Assembly (NCBI RefSeq): GCF_021183825.1
Contig: NZ_CP089211.1
Span: forward strand, 682,001 to 746,000
Reading direction: 5' to 3'
Source: Sinomicrobium kalidii
GTDB taxonomy: Bacteria > Bacteroidota > Bacteroidia > Flavobacteriales > Flavobacteriaceae
Length of the DNA stretch: 64,000 bases
Shown here in pieces: positions 36,024 to 44,017 of this stretch. Each line of letters opens with the position of its first letter. The first letter of the stretch is position 1. Both the position numbers and the translations under genes were made by a program. The notes beneath the pieces were generated by a model. It was not told the DNA's origin and made no database searches. It was given only the letters and a program-made list of their open reading frames with translations.

Positions 36024-36476
36024 CTACTTAGCTTTCACGGTCCACTCAAAATTAAAGGTGGAAACAACGTCCCCTTTTTCATCCTTGCCCACGGATTGCA
36101 TCCAGAAAGTCTGTCCTTCCCCGGTGGCTATGGTTTTCTGCAATGCTTCTTCTATACGGTCGCCATCACTGCATATAAAAGTAATCTTTCCTCTGGCCTT
36201 CTTGGAAAAAGCGGCATTATTGCTGGCCACGAGCATGGAGATCTTTTTTCCCGTAGCCTGTATTTTGCTGATGACCATGGCTCCGGTAGACAATTCGGCA
36301 GCCATACCCTGCACGGCCCAGAACATCGACTTAAACGGGTTCTGATTGATCCACCGGTGTCTTACGGTCACCGCGCAACTCACTCCGTCTATACTTTTCA
36401 CGCGAACACCACACAACCAGGCCGAAGGTAGTTTGAGCATGGTAAAAGTGTTCAGTTTTGCAGGGCTCATTTTCAT
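36024..36476 (-). CDS. DUF4442 hotdog-fold protein
   Basis: The 150-residue protein matches DUF4442, a hotdog-fold relative of acyl-CoA thioesterases. Typical features are MKMSPAKLNTFTMLKLPSAWLCGVRVKSIDG at the N-terminus, HRWINQNPFKSMFWAVQGMAAELSTGAMV (equivalent of the hotdog helix with the active-site region) and a C-terminal beta-strand FNFEWTVKAK. Activity has not been shown for the family. The ATG at 36476 is preferred over an in-frame TTG at 36497. Confidence 0.85.
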   Translation of the reverse strand: MKMSPAKLNTFTMLKLPSAWLCGVRVKSIDGVSCAVTVRHRWINQNPFKSMFWAVQGMAAELSTGAMVISKIQATGKKISMLVASNNAAFSKKARGKITFICSDGDRIEEALQKTIATGEGQTFWMQSVGKDEKGDVVSTFNFEWTVKAK

Positions 36477-36663
36477 AGATGTGCTTTTATGCGACAAGAT
36501 ATTGAAAATATCCTTAGAAAAAGTACAAAACAGACAATAACAAAAATACCCAGGAATTGGATAAAATTCCGGAAAATATTACGGAAGCCCTTTAAACACC
36601 GTATTTCAAGCATATTACAATTTCCTTTAAATGTTAATTATATGTTAATTTATAGTACTATGT

Positions 36664-36696
36664 TTTGCATAATACCTGTTTTTGAATATATATTTG
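36664..36696 (+). promoter_or_regulatory. Promoter of the DUF4870-PadR-PspC operon
   Basis: TTTG (36664-36667), a 21-bp gap and TATATTTG (36689-36696) fit the Bacteroidota TTTG-N19-21-TAnnTTTG promoter. The -7 ends 19 bp before the DUF4870 ATG. This is the clearest full promoter in the window. Confidence 0.7.
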
Positions 36697-36715
36697 CATA
36701 AGAAAATAATAGGTT

Positions 36716-37186
36716 ATGGACTCAACTATCACACAAAATCATAAAAACGTAGCGGCTATCATACACGCTTCTACATTTTCAAAATACCTTATCCCTTTCG
36801 GGAATTTTCTGCTTCCGTTGGTCCTTTGGATGTCCAACAAGAAAAATTCCCCTTTTGTGGAATATCACGGCAAGCAGGCCATTAATTTCCAGGTGAGCAT
36901 ACTGCTTTACAATATTGCCCTTTGCATCCTGGCCGTTCCCCTGGCCTTTTTTACCACATGGGATTTCATGGGTTTCACCAATCTGTCTGAACTCAACACA
37001 CATTCTATAGATATCAATTTCAGAAATATTTTTAATCTCGGGGAATACCTGATACTCTGGGGAGTGTTCGGCACCCTTGCCCTGGGGCTGTTCCTTCTTA
37101 ACATTATCTGTACCATCATAGCCGCATTACGTGCACACGAGGGCATTCTATACAGATATCCCTTTACCATACCTTTTTTAAGCTAA
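36716..37186 (+). CDS. DUF4870 membrane protein
   Basis: The 156-residue integral membrane protein has about three hydrophobic segments and the DUF4870 signature KNSPFVEYHGKQAINFQVSILLYN. The family often accompanies PspC and PadR proteins; its role is not known. It leads the gene cluster that continues with PadR, PspC and DUF2807 genes, with a 68-bp gap to PadR. Confidence 0.87.
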   Translation: MDSTITQNHKNVAAIIHASTFSKYLIPFGNFLLPLVLWMSNKKNSPFVEYHGKQAINFQVSILLYNIALCILAVPLAFFTTWDFMGFTNLSELNTHSIDINFRNIFNLGEYLILWGVFGTLALGLFLLNIICTIIAALRAHEGILYRYPFTIPFLS

Positions 37187-37254
37187 GACCATCGTTCATC
37201 AATCAAAATACCGTCAATCAAAAAACGAACAGTTAATTAAAGCATTATGAACTC

Positions 37255-37599
37255 ATGAAGATCGAAAACACAAAAGCACAGATGCGTAAGGGAGTTCTGG
37301 AATACTGCATCCTGTCCATCCTCAGGGATCAGGACAAGTATGCATCAGAGATCCTGGAAACCCTGAAAAACGCAAAGATGCTTGTGGTAGAGGGAACGAT
37401 ATATCCCCTCCTCACAAGGCTAAAGAATGCGGGGTTGTTAAACTATCGCTGGGAAGAATCTACTTCCGGGCCTCCGAGAAAATACTATACCCTTACCGAT
37501 ACGGGAAAATTGTTTTTACATGAACTCTCTTCCACCTGGGAAGAGCTCCACAACGCAGTAACCATTGTAACAAGCCAAAAAACCTCAGACAATGAATAA
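37255..37599 (+). CDS. PadR-family transcriptional regulator
   Basis: The 114-residue winged-helix repressor has the PadR pattern QMRKGVLEYCILSILRDQDKYASEILETLKNAKMLVVEGTIYPLLTRLKNAGLLNYRWEES, with the RKYYTLTDTGK wing. PadR proteins often repress neighbouring transport or envelope genes; here the following PspC gene overlaps by 8 nt, so it is the likely target and partner. Start ATG at 37255. Confidence 0.93.
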   Translation: MKIENTKAQMRKGVLEYCILSILRDQDKYASEILETLKNAKMLVVEGTIYPLLTRLKNAGLLNYRWEESTSGPPRKYYTLTDTGKLFLHELSSTWEELHNAVTIVTSQKTSDNE

Positions 37600-39331
37600 G
37601 ACGACAAATATAAACCTGGGCGGACTGTTCTTCCACATTGACGAAGACGCTTACTTAAAGCTCAGGGACTACCTGGACACCATAAAGCGTTCTTTTACCG
37701 ATTCACAGGGCCGCGATGAGATCGTTGCCGATATCGAAGCACGCATCGCCGAACTCTTTACGGAAAAGATAAAGAACGAAAGACAGGTGATCGGCATGGC
37801 CGAAGTAGAAGAGATCATCACCATTATGGGCCAGCCGGAAGATTACCTCGTAGATGAGGAGATCTTTGAAGACGAGCCCAAAAAGGAAACCTCCGCTTCA
37901 CAACCGCAGCAAAAAACAAGCAAAAAGCTGTTCCGCGATCCTGATGATAAATACATAGGCGGGGTTTCTTCCGGCTTGGGACATTATTTCGGAATCGATG
38001 CCATCTGGATACGCCTCCTGTGGATTCTGCTCGTAGTAGGAGGAGCAGGTTCGGGGATAGTGATATACATTCTGCTCTGGATACTGGTTCCCGAAGCCTC
38101 GACCACCTCACAGAAACTCGCCATGAAAGGCGAGGCCGTTAACATCAGCAATATAGAAAAGAAAGTGAGGGAAGGCTTTGACGAAGTCTCTGAAAAAGTA
38201 AAGAATGTCGATTACAAGAAAGTAGGCAGCAAGGTAAAATCCAGTTCAAGGACCTTCTTTGATTTTCTGGGCGATACCGTACTGGTGCTGCTCAAGGTAT
38301 TTGCCAAGTTCATAGGCATTATCCTTATCATATGTGCCGCATCCACTATTATAGGATTGTTTATCGGCCTCTTTACCTTCGGCTCCGTGGGTTTTGTGGA
38401 AGGGCCGTGGACACATTACATAGAAGTGGTGAACACAACGGGAGTCCCCGTATGGCTGGTATCCCTGTTCAGTTTCCTGGCCATAGGTATTCCGTTCTTT
38501 TTCCTGTTCCTCCTCGGACTCAAGATACTGGTCAATAACCTGAAATCCATTGGGAGTACGGCCAAATACGTATTGCTGGCGCTCTGGATCATCGCTGTTA
38601 TCGGACTTACCATAATCGGCATAAAACAAGCCACAGAAAAGGCATTTACGGCAAGCTCTACGGAAACCAGGCAACTGTCTCTCCCTCTATCCGATACCCT
38701 GTGGGTAAAAACCGAAAGTTACGGTTCCTGGGACGACAGGTATTACAATGATGATTTTGACATTGTAATGAACAACGGCACTAAAAAACTATACCTGGAA
38801 GATGTTAAAATCAACTTTGCAACCGCAGAAGATTCCCTGCCGCAGGTAAAAATACACAAAAGTGCCGAAAGCAGTAGTTATGAAAAAGCCCGGGAAAAAG
38901 CGTCCAATATAGAATATGCGTATTCAATTACGGGCAACGCGCTTTCTTTTCAGGACTATCTGCTTACCGATTACAAAAACAAATACCGTGAACAGGAAGT
39001 GGAAATTACCCTGTCGCTCCCCGAAGGCACCGTTGTTTTCATGGACCCTTCACTGAAAAGAAACCTCGGATACAGGTTTGCCAACAATATGGGATATTCC
39101 CGATACAATATGCCCGGGCATTACTGGAAAACGGGAAAGGAAGAACTCATTTGCCTGGACTGTGAGGAAGAAACAACGACAACAGAAGATGAGAAAGACG
39201 AAAAAATAAAAATAGACAGCAACGGTATTGATATCGACATCAAGGATGAGAATGGGGAAAATTTCAAAATGAAGATTGACGAAAAGGGGATCGAGATCAA
39301 GGCCGGAAGCAAAAAAGATACCACGGTATGA
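37592..39331 (+). CDS. PspC-domain membrane protein
   Basis: The 579-residue protein has an N-terminal region (1-105) ending in a Gln-rich linker, then a PspC domain (about 109-165) with DPDDKYIGGVSSGLGHYFGIDAIWIRLLWILLVV. It then has several transmembrane helices (about 230-350) and a long C-terminal part with acidic low-complexity (EEETTTTEDEKDEK). PspC in other bacteria senses inner-membrane stress. Here the other Psp parts are absent, but PadR and a DUF2807 adhesin-like lipoprotein are alongside. It overlaps PadR by 8 nt. Confidence 0.9.
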   Translation: MNKTTNINLGGLFFHIDEDAYLKLRDYLDTIKRSFTDSQGRDEIVADIEARIAELFTEKIKNERQVIGMAEVEEIITIMGQPEDYLVDEEIFEDEPKKETSASQPQQKTSKKLFRDPDDKYIGGVSSGLGHYFGIDAIWIRLLWILLVVGGAGSGIVIYILLWILVPEASTTSQKLAMKGEAVNISNIEKKVREGFDEVSEKVKNVDYKKVGSKVKSSSRTFFDFLGDTVLVLLKVFAKFIGIILIICAASTIIGLFIGLFTFGSVGFVEGPWTHYIEVVNTTGVPVWLVSLFSFLAIGIPFFFLFLLGLKILVNNLKSIGSTAKYVLLALWIIAVIGLTIIGIKQATEKAFTASSTETRQLSLPLSDTLWVKTESYGSWDDRYYNDDFDIVMNNGTKKLYLEDVKINFATAEDSLPQVKIHKSAESSSYEKAREKASNIEYAYSITGNALSFQDYLLTDYKNKYREQEVEITLSLPEGTVVFMDPSLKRNLGYRFANNMGYSRYNMPGHYWKTGKEELICLDCEEETTTTEDEKDEKIKIDSNGIDIDIKDENGENFKMKIDEKGIEIKAGSKKDTTV

Positions 39332-39468
39332 CGGCTCATCGGTAAATAAACACAGTTCGGTAACAAAACTTACAGCATCCAATAAAAGCATCTGAATTTT
39401 GCAATAACAACAATACTATTTAAATCATTCATCTTAATAATCATCTATCAACCAAAAAACGAAACGTT

Positions 39469-40191
39469 ATGACTACAGTAGTAAAAATCCTTATCGCAGC
39501 AGCACTTTCCCTTTTTCTGTCCTCCTGTCAATTAGACCGTATCATGGGAGTTACCGGAAACGGCAATGTACAAACCGAAGAAAGGAATATTCCCGAAGGT
39601 TTCAACACCATTGAGGCCGGTAACGGGCTGAAAGTCTACATCACACAGGGTCCTGCCACAGCCATTCGTATAGAGGCCGATGAAAATCTCCTAGACATCA
39701 TCCGTACCGAAGTAAGGGGCGACGAACTCCATGTTTTTTCGGAAAAGAATATTGGCAAGGCCAAGTCTAAAAAAGTATACATCAGTGCCCCGAACATAGA
39801 AGCCATTGCTTCCTCCAGCGGAGCCGATGTTTTTGTGGAAAACATCCTGAAAGCCGACCGCCTGGAACTGAAATCTTCCAGTGGCAGTGTACTCCGCCTC
39901 GAAACGGAAGCCGATTACATTTCCTGCCGGGCCAGCAGTGGCGCCAACCTTAAAATAAAAGGCAGGGCCAATACCCTGAAAGTAAGGGCCAGCAGCGGCA
40001 GTTCCGTAAAAGCCGGCGACCTGGAAGTTGCCGAATGCAATGCAGAAGCCAGCAGTGGCGGTAACATTTCCCTCTATGTCACCAAAGATCTTACGGCAAG
40101 CGCAAGCAGCGGCGGGGATATCCGCTACTCCGGTAACCCGGAATCCGTTTCAACAGGTAAATCGGTATCCGGGAGCGTCAGGAAAAATTAA
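39469..40191 (+). CDS. DUF2807 (head GIN domain) lipoprotein
   Basis: The 240-residue lipoprotein has lipobox LFLSSC (Cys20) and a GIN/DUF2807 domain with GNGNVQTEERNIPEGFNTIEAGNGLKVYITQG. The C-terminal half has six SSG turns at about residues 116, 137, 156, 175, 195 and 213, spaced 18-21 residues, as expected for a right-handed beta-helix with one turn per rung. The role is unknown. It follows the PspC gene by 137 bp. Confidence 0.9.
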   Translation: MTTVVKILIAAALSLFLSSCQLDRIMGVTGNGNVQTEERNIPEGFNTIEAGNGLKVYITQGPATAIRIEADENLLDIIRTEVRGDELHVFSEKNIGKAKSKKVYISAPNIEAIASSSGADVFVENILKADRLELKSSSGSVLRLETEADYISCRASSGANLKIKGRANTLKVRASSGSSVKAGDLEVAECNAEASSGGNISLYVTKDLTASASSGGDIRYSGNPESVSTGKSVSGSVRKN

Positions 40192-40195
40192 ACAA

Positions 40196-40245
40196 TTCGG
40201 GCACATGTTATTCTGAGCGAAGCGAAGAATCTCCATGTGCCCGAA
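40196..40245. terminator. 12-bp stem holding a GAGCGAAGCGAAG hairpin, between DUF2807 and lnt
   Basis: TTCGGGCACATG (40196-40207) pairs perfectly with CATGTGCCCGAA (40234-40245). The 26-nt loop contains ATTCTGAGCGAAGCGAAGAAT, itself a small hairpin. It lies between two convergent genes and could act as a terminator. The same core recurs at 54540-54561 inside a different stem. Confidence 0.65.
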
Positions 40246-40248
40246 AAC

Positions 40249-41850
40249 TTAGCCTATTCCTTTCATTTTCTTCCGGCCTATGGCATATAATAGGAGTAAC
40301 ACGGCCACCATAACGGCAAGCCTCGCAATATAATCGCCATATTTTACGTAAAACGTCTGTTTATTGTTAAGTGCAATGCTTCCTTTCAGGGCGCCCCCGG
40401 TGCCGTAGGGTAATGTTTTTAACACATCGCCCTTCTGATCTATAAAAGCAGAGATCCCCGTATTGGCACTCCGGGCTACACTTCTCCTGGTTTCAATGGC
40501 CCTTAGCCGTGCATAGCTCAGGTGTTGTTTATGTCCCTGTGAATCGCTCCACCAGCCGTCGTTGGTAATTATGGCGAGGAAATTGGCCCCATTCTTCACA
40601 TATCCGGTTACAAACTCCCCGTAAATGGATTCATAACAGATAATGGGTGCTGCCCCGTACTCTCCGTTTGCCGAGGTAAACACCGTACGTTTCTTTTGTA
40701 CAGCACGTGAAGCCACCGTACCGCCCAGGTCGATCATAATATTTCCCAACAGCGGTTCAAGTACATTTTTAAAAGGGAAATTCTCCACACCAACTACCAG
40801 TTTCGATTTTATATAATACCGGACACTATCGGTATTGTCGAGCTTTACGGCCGCATTGTAGGCATCGAACCATCCGCCCCCCGGTATTTTGTTGGCTGTG
40901 GCCGTAGGTTGTTCTTTCTGCTGGTAACGCCTGTAGAAATCGGCTCCCGTAATAACATTCAAGCCCGGATATTCCCGGGGCAACTGCTGTAGTACGGCCC
41001 TGGCGCGGGAACGTTCAAAATTGTCTATATCCGTACCTTCGGAAAGCGTGGTTTCCGGGGCAATTACATAATCGGTATCCGCATCAACCGAATCACGGGC
41101 CAGTTCCGTAAGTGCTTTGGCTACAATCCGGTTGTTGAGACTATATTTTTCGCTGTAAGGGTCTACATTCGGCTGTAAAACCACAACATCTACCTTTTCG
41201 GCAGGCGCTTCATACCCCTGGTAAATAAACAAAGAAATGATAACCGGAATTGCAATTACCAGCACATTACGGGCTACACCACGGGACAGCTGTTTCTTAT
41301 CCTTTATCCGGATAAAATGTTCCACGGTCTTGAAAACCCCTATATTCACGATCCAGATCCAGAGGCTACCGCCAAAAGTTCCTGTGTATTCATACCATTG
41401 TATCCAGGAAGTGTATTCGGAAAAACCGTTACCCAGGTTGAGCCAGGGCCAGGAGAAATCCCAGTTGAGATGAAACTTTTCAAAAGCGATCCACAGTGCC
41501 GGGAGAAATACCAGGTGTATTTTGGAAGGCAGCTTCCGGGCCACCAGGTGATACATCCAGAACACAAGCGTCATCAGCAGTGAATTGACCACTATGGCAA
41601 AGAACATACCGAAACCCGTGGAATACCATATCCACCATGTGGTTATGCTGTTCCACACCGCAAAGGTGAGATAGGCATACCCGAAAACTTTCAGTCCCCT
41701 TCTCTTCCGGCCGGATGTCCTTATATTTTTTTCGGCGAGGAGCAACGGCACAAAGGCCATAAAAAGCAGGACGGGAACTCCGTACACAGGCCAGCCCGCA
41801 GCGAGTAACAAGCCCGATACCAGGGCGAGAAGCAAGTTGTTTTTTGTCAT
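40249..41850 (-). CDS. lnt: Apolipoprotein N-acyltransferase
   Basis: The 533-residue inner-membrane enzyme adds the third acyl chain to lipoproteins, consistent with the many lipoproteins in this window. It has about eight transmembrane helices at the N-terminus and a C-terminal nitrilase-like domain. APETTL carries the Glu, KSKLVVGVENFPF the Lys, and IICYESIYGEF the Cys of the catalytic triad. ATG at 41850 (MTKNNLLL) is preferred to an in-frame start at 41868. Confidence 0.95.
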   Translation of the reverse strand: MTKNNLLLALVSGLLLAAGWPVYGVPVLLFMAFVPLLLAEKNIRTSGRKRRGLKVFGYAYLTFAVWNSITTWWIWYSTGFGMFFAIVVNSLLMTLVFWMYHLVARKLPSKIHLVFLPALWIAFEKFHLNWDFSWPWLNLGNGFSEYTSWIQWYEYTGTFGGSLWIWIVNIGVFKTVEHFIRIKDKKQLSRGVARNVLVIAIPVIISLFIYQGYEAPAEKVDVVVLQPNVDPYSEKYSLNNRIVAKALTELARDSVDADTDYVIAPETTLSEGTDIDNFERSRARAVLQQLPREYPGLNVITGADFYRRYQQKEQPTATANKIPGGGWFDAYNAAVKLDNTDSVRYYIKSKLVVGVENFPFKNVLEPLLGNIMIDLGGTVASRAVQKKRTVFTSANGEYGAAPIICYESIYGEFVTGYVKNGANFLAIITNDGWWSDSQGHKQHLSYARLRAIETRRSVARSANTGISAFIDQKGDVLKTLPYGTGGALKGSIALNNKQTFYVKYGDYIARLAVMVAVLLLLYAIGRKKMKGIG

Positions 41851-42194
41851 TTTTACTGTATTAACCATATATTCCGGGATGCGGTACCGGACTTATTAAC
41901 CTTATAAACGGGCAAGTTACCAAACTTATGTGAAAAATCACCCGTGCAATTTAAACAAAAACCTTCATGCTGCCCTCACCTGTCAACCTTTGTCGTCAGG
42001 TAAAAAAATCCATAGTTTTATGCGCTGTGTTTTCCGGTTTATGCTGATATTCTGCTGTTTTCGGTTTTTCTTTGCAGGATTTAAGAGGTATTTTTATCTT
42101 AACAAGGCCATAAGACAATAACTTTTCAGCTATATTCTCTTTTGTCTTTTCACAGCAAAAATTTAATGGTATTTTTACCAAAACTTTATACCGG
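41851..42194. other. lnt/pssA divergent spacer
   Basis: This 344-bp AT-rich spacer has no gene. Two diverged blocks, each with a GGTATTTTTA motif preceded by ATTTAA (about 42079-42101 and 42160-42183), look like an imperfect duplication of the pssA upstream region. No full promoter was identified. Confidence 0.35.
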
Positions 42195-42938
42195 ATGAAA
42201 CGACATATTCCAAATATCCTCACCCTTCTTAACCTCCTTTGCGGCACCATAGCCGTGATACATGCCGTACTCGGACGAATGGAGACCGCGGCACTTTTTG
42301 TATTCCTCGGTATCCTTTTCGACTTTTTTGACGGGTTTGCCGCAAGAAAGCTCAATGTACAGAGTGAAATGGGCCTGCAACTGGATTCCCTTGCCGATGT
42401 GGTAACGAGCGGGGTGGTACCCGGCATTGTTATGTATCACCTGCTGCAAATGAGCGTGGACCCCGGCTCATGGGAACATGAACTTTCTGTCGACCTGACC
42501 ACAGCTGAAGGGTTTCTCCCTTTCCTGGGGCTGCTTATCCCCCTGGCCTCTGCATACCGCCTGGCCAGGTTCAATATTGACGATGACCAGCAGACATCGT
42601 TTACTGGACTCCCCACCCCGGCCAATACACTGTTTATTCTTTCGCTCCCGTTGATCCTTATCTATCAGGGCAGCGACCTGGCCATTACAATTATCCGCAA
42701 TACCTGGGTGCTTATCAGTATAACGCTTCTCAGTTGTTACATACTCAATGCCAACATAAAACTGTTTGCCCTGAAATTCAAGAACTGGGGATTCAAGGAA
42801 AATACGGTGAAATATGTTTTTCTCATCCTCTGTGCAGTATCACTGATTCTCCTGAAATTTGCCGCTATCCCCGTGATCATCATACTCTACATCGTCATTT
42901 CGCTAATGACAAAAGAACCGTCTTCCGGGCAGGGATAA
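42195..42938 (+). CDS. pssA: CDP-diacylglycerol--serine O-phosphatidyltransferase
   Basis: The 247-residue membrane enzyme makes phosphatidylserine from CDP-diacylglycerol and serine, the route to phosphatidylethanolamine. The CDP-alcohol phosphatidyltransferase signature is complete: DGFAARKLNVQSEMGLQLDSLAD fits D-G-x2-A-R-x8-G-x3-D-x3-D (about residue 52-74). It has several transmembrane segments. The next gene downstream is the divergently placed TetR operon after 404 bp. Confidence 0.94.
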   Translation: MKRHIPNILTLLNLLCGTIAVIHAVLGRMETAALFVFLGILFDFFDGFAARKLNVQSEMGLQLDSLADVVTSGVVPGIVMYHLLQMSVDPGSWEHELSVDLTTAEGFLPFLGLLIPLASAYRLARFNIDDDQQTSFTGLPTPANTLFILSLPLILIYQGSDLAITIIRNTWVLISITLLSCYILNANIKLFALKFKNWGFKENTVKYVFLILCAVSLILLKFAAIPVIIILYIVISLMTKEPSSGQG

Positions 42939-43286
42939 CGAAGTATACCACGTTCTCCATATCATGCCCTCGGGATACAAGGATAAGATCATTCGCTTTG
43001 CATTTACCTGCCGACAAACAATTTCTCTTCTCTAGCAGGCAGACTCCCGTTACCAGTGGTCATACTCCGACCGGAAAATACTAAAATTCTTGTTGTCAAT
43101 AATATATTTCTTTAACACCGGCTAATTGAAAACAAGATACAGGCCACAGACTTCTATATTGTAAATACAGTACCACTACCAGCTATTTCCGGCTTGACTG
43201 AAAGATTATTAAACGGACCAACCACAATTATTAAAATATAACCTTCACCTTTTAACCTGTAATACTTTCAAAAACAATTGTTAAAC
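42939..43286. other. Spacer after pssA
   Basis: The 348 bp before the TetR promoter hold no gene, tRNA or clear terminator that I can support. Confidence 0.4.
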
Positions 43287-43319
43287 TTTCGAAATATGAT
43301 AGTAATACTATTATATTTG
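43287..43319 (+). promoter_or_regulatory. TetR-operon promoter with overlapping palindromic operator
   Basis: TATATTTG (43312-43319) is an exact -7 element; TTTCG (43287-43291) is a near -33 at 20 bp. Between them ATGATAGTAATACTATTAT (43296-43314) is a palindrome with one mismatched pair. It overlaps the -7 by 3 bp and lies 24 bp before the TetR ATG. This fits a TetR-type operator that blocks RNA polymerase. Confidence 0.6.
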
Positions 43320-43342
43320 TTGGCATTTCACAGATCATAGTT

Positions 43343-44017
43343 ATGGATAATATATTGGGAAATATCAGATTACGGATCAATGAGAAACTCTATCTCAAAG
43401 ATCCCGAAACCTCCACCCTGGGTAAAAAGATTTTGGAGCACAGTATTTTGTTAATAGACAAAATAGGCTTTGAGTCTTTTACTTTTAAGAAACTGGGACA
43501 ATCTATCGGATCCAACGAGAGTTCGGTATATCGTTATTTCGAAAACAAGCACAAATTACTGCTTTACCTGTCTTCCTGGTATTGGTCGTGGATGGAGTAC
43601 CGCATGGCCCTGGCTACCCTGAATGTTGAGCCGCCCCTGAAGCGGTTGCACATAGCCATCGGAAAAATAACGGAAGCAGTAAAAGATGACGACAATACAA
43701 CTTTTATCCGGGAATCGGTATTGAACAGGATCATCATTGCAGAGTTTACCAAGACATTCCTCACCAAAGAGGTGGATGAAGAGAACCGGCAGGGCTTTTT
43801 TCTGGTTTACAAAAGTGTTATCAACAGGCTCGCGGCACTGATTTCGGATGTAAATCCGGATTATCCGTATATAAAAAGCCTTGCTTCTTCCATTGTAGAA
43901 GGAGCTTTACACCAGCGTTACCTGAAAGATCACTTTACGACGATTACGGATTTTTGTGAAAAAGAAAAGAATATCACCGCGTTTTATATAGAAAACATTA
44001 ATAAAATATTGCTATGA
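43343..44017 (+). CDS. TetR/AcrR-family regulator
   Basis: The 224-residue protein has an N-terminal helix-turn-helix (about 37-70) with KIGFESFTFKKLGQSIGSNESSVYRYFENKHKLL and a C-terminal ligand-binding part. It overlaps the ABC transporter gene by 4 nt (ATGA), so it is the first gene of the exporter operon and probably represses it through the palindrome just upstream. Confidence 0.93.
   Translation: MDNILGNIRLRINEKLYLKDPETSTLGKKILEHSILLIDKIGFESFTFKKLGQSIGSNESSVYRYFENKHKLLLYLSSWYWSWMEYRMALATLNVEPPLKRLHIAIGKITEAVKDDDNTTFIRESVLNRIIIAEFTKTFLTKEVDEENRQGFFLVYKSVINRLAALISDVNPDYPYIKSLASSIVEGALHQRYLKDHFTTITDFCEKEKNITAFYIENINKILL

Noticed and set aside
41930..42121. 63-codon frame in the lnt/pssA spacer
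   Set aside because: Aromatic and basic low-complexity, no start signal, overlaps the duplicated AT-rich block.
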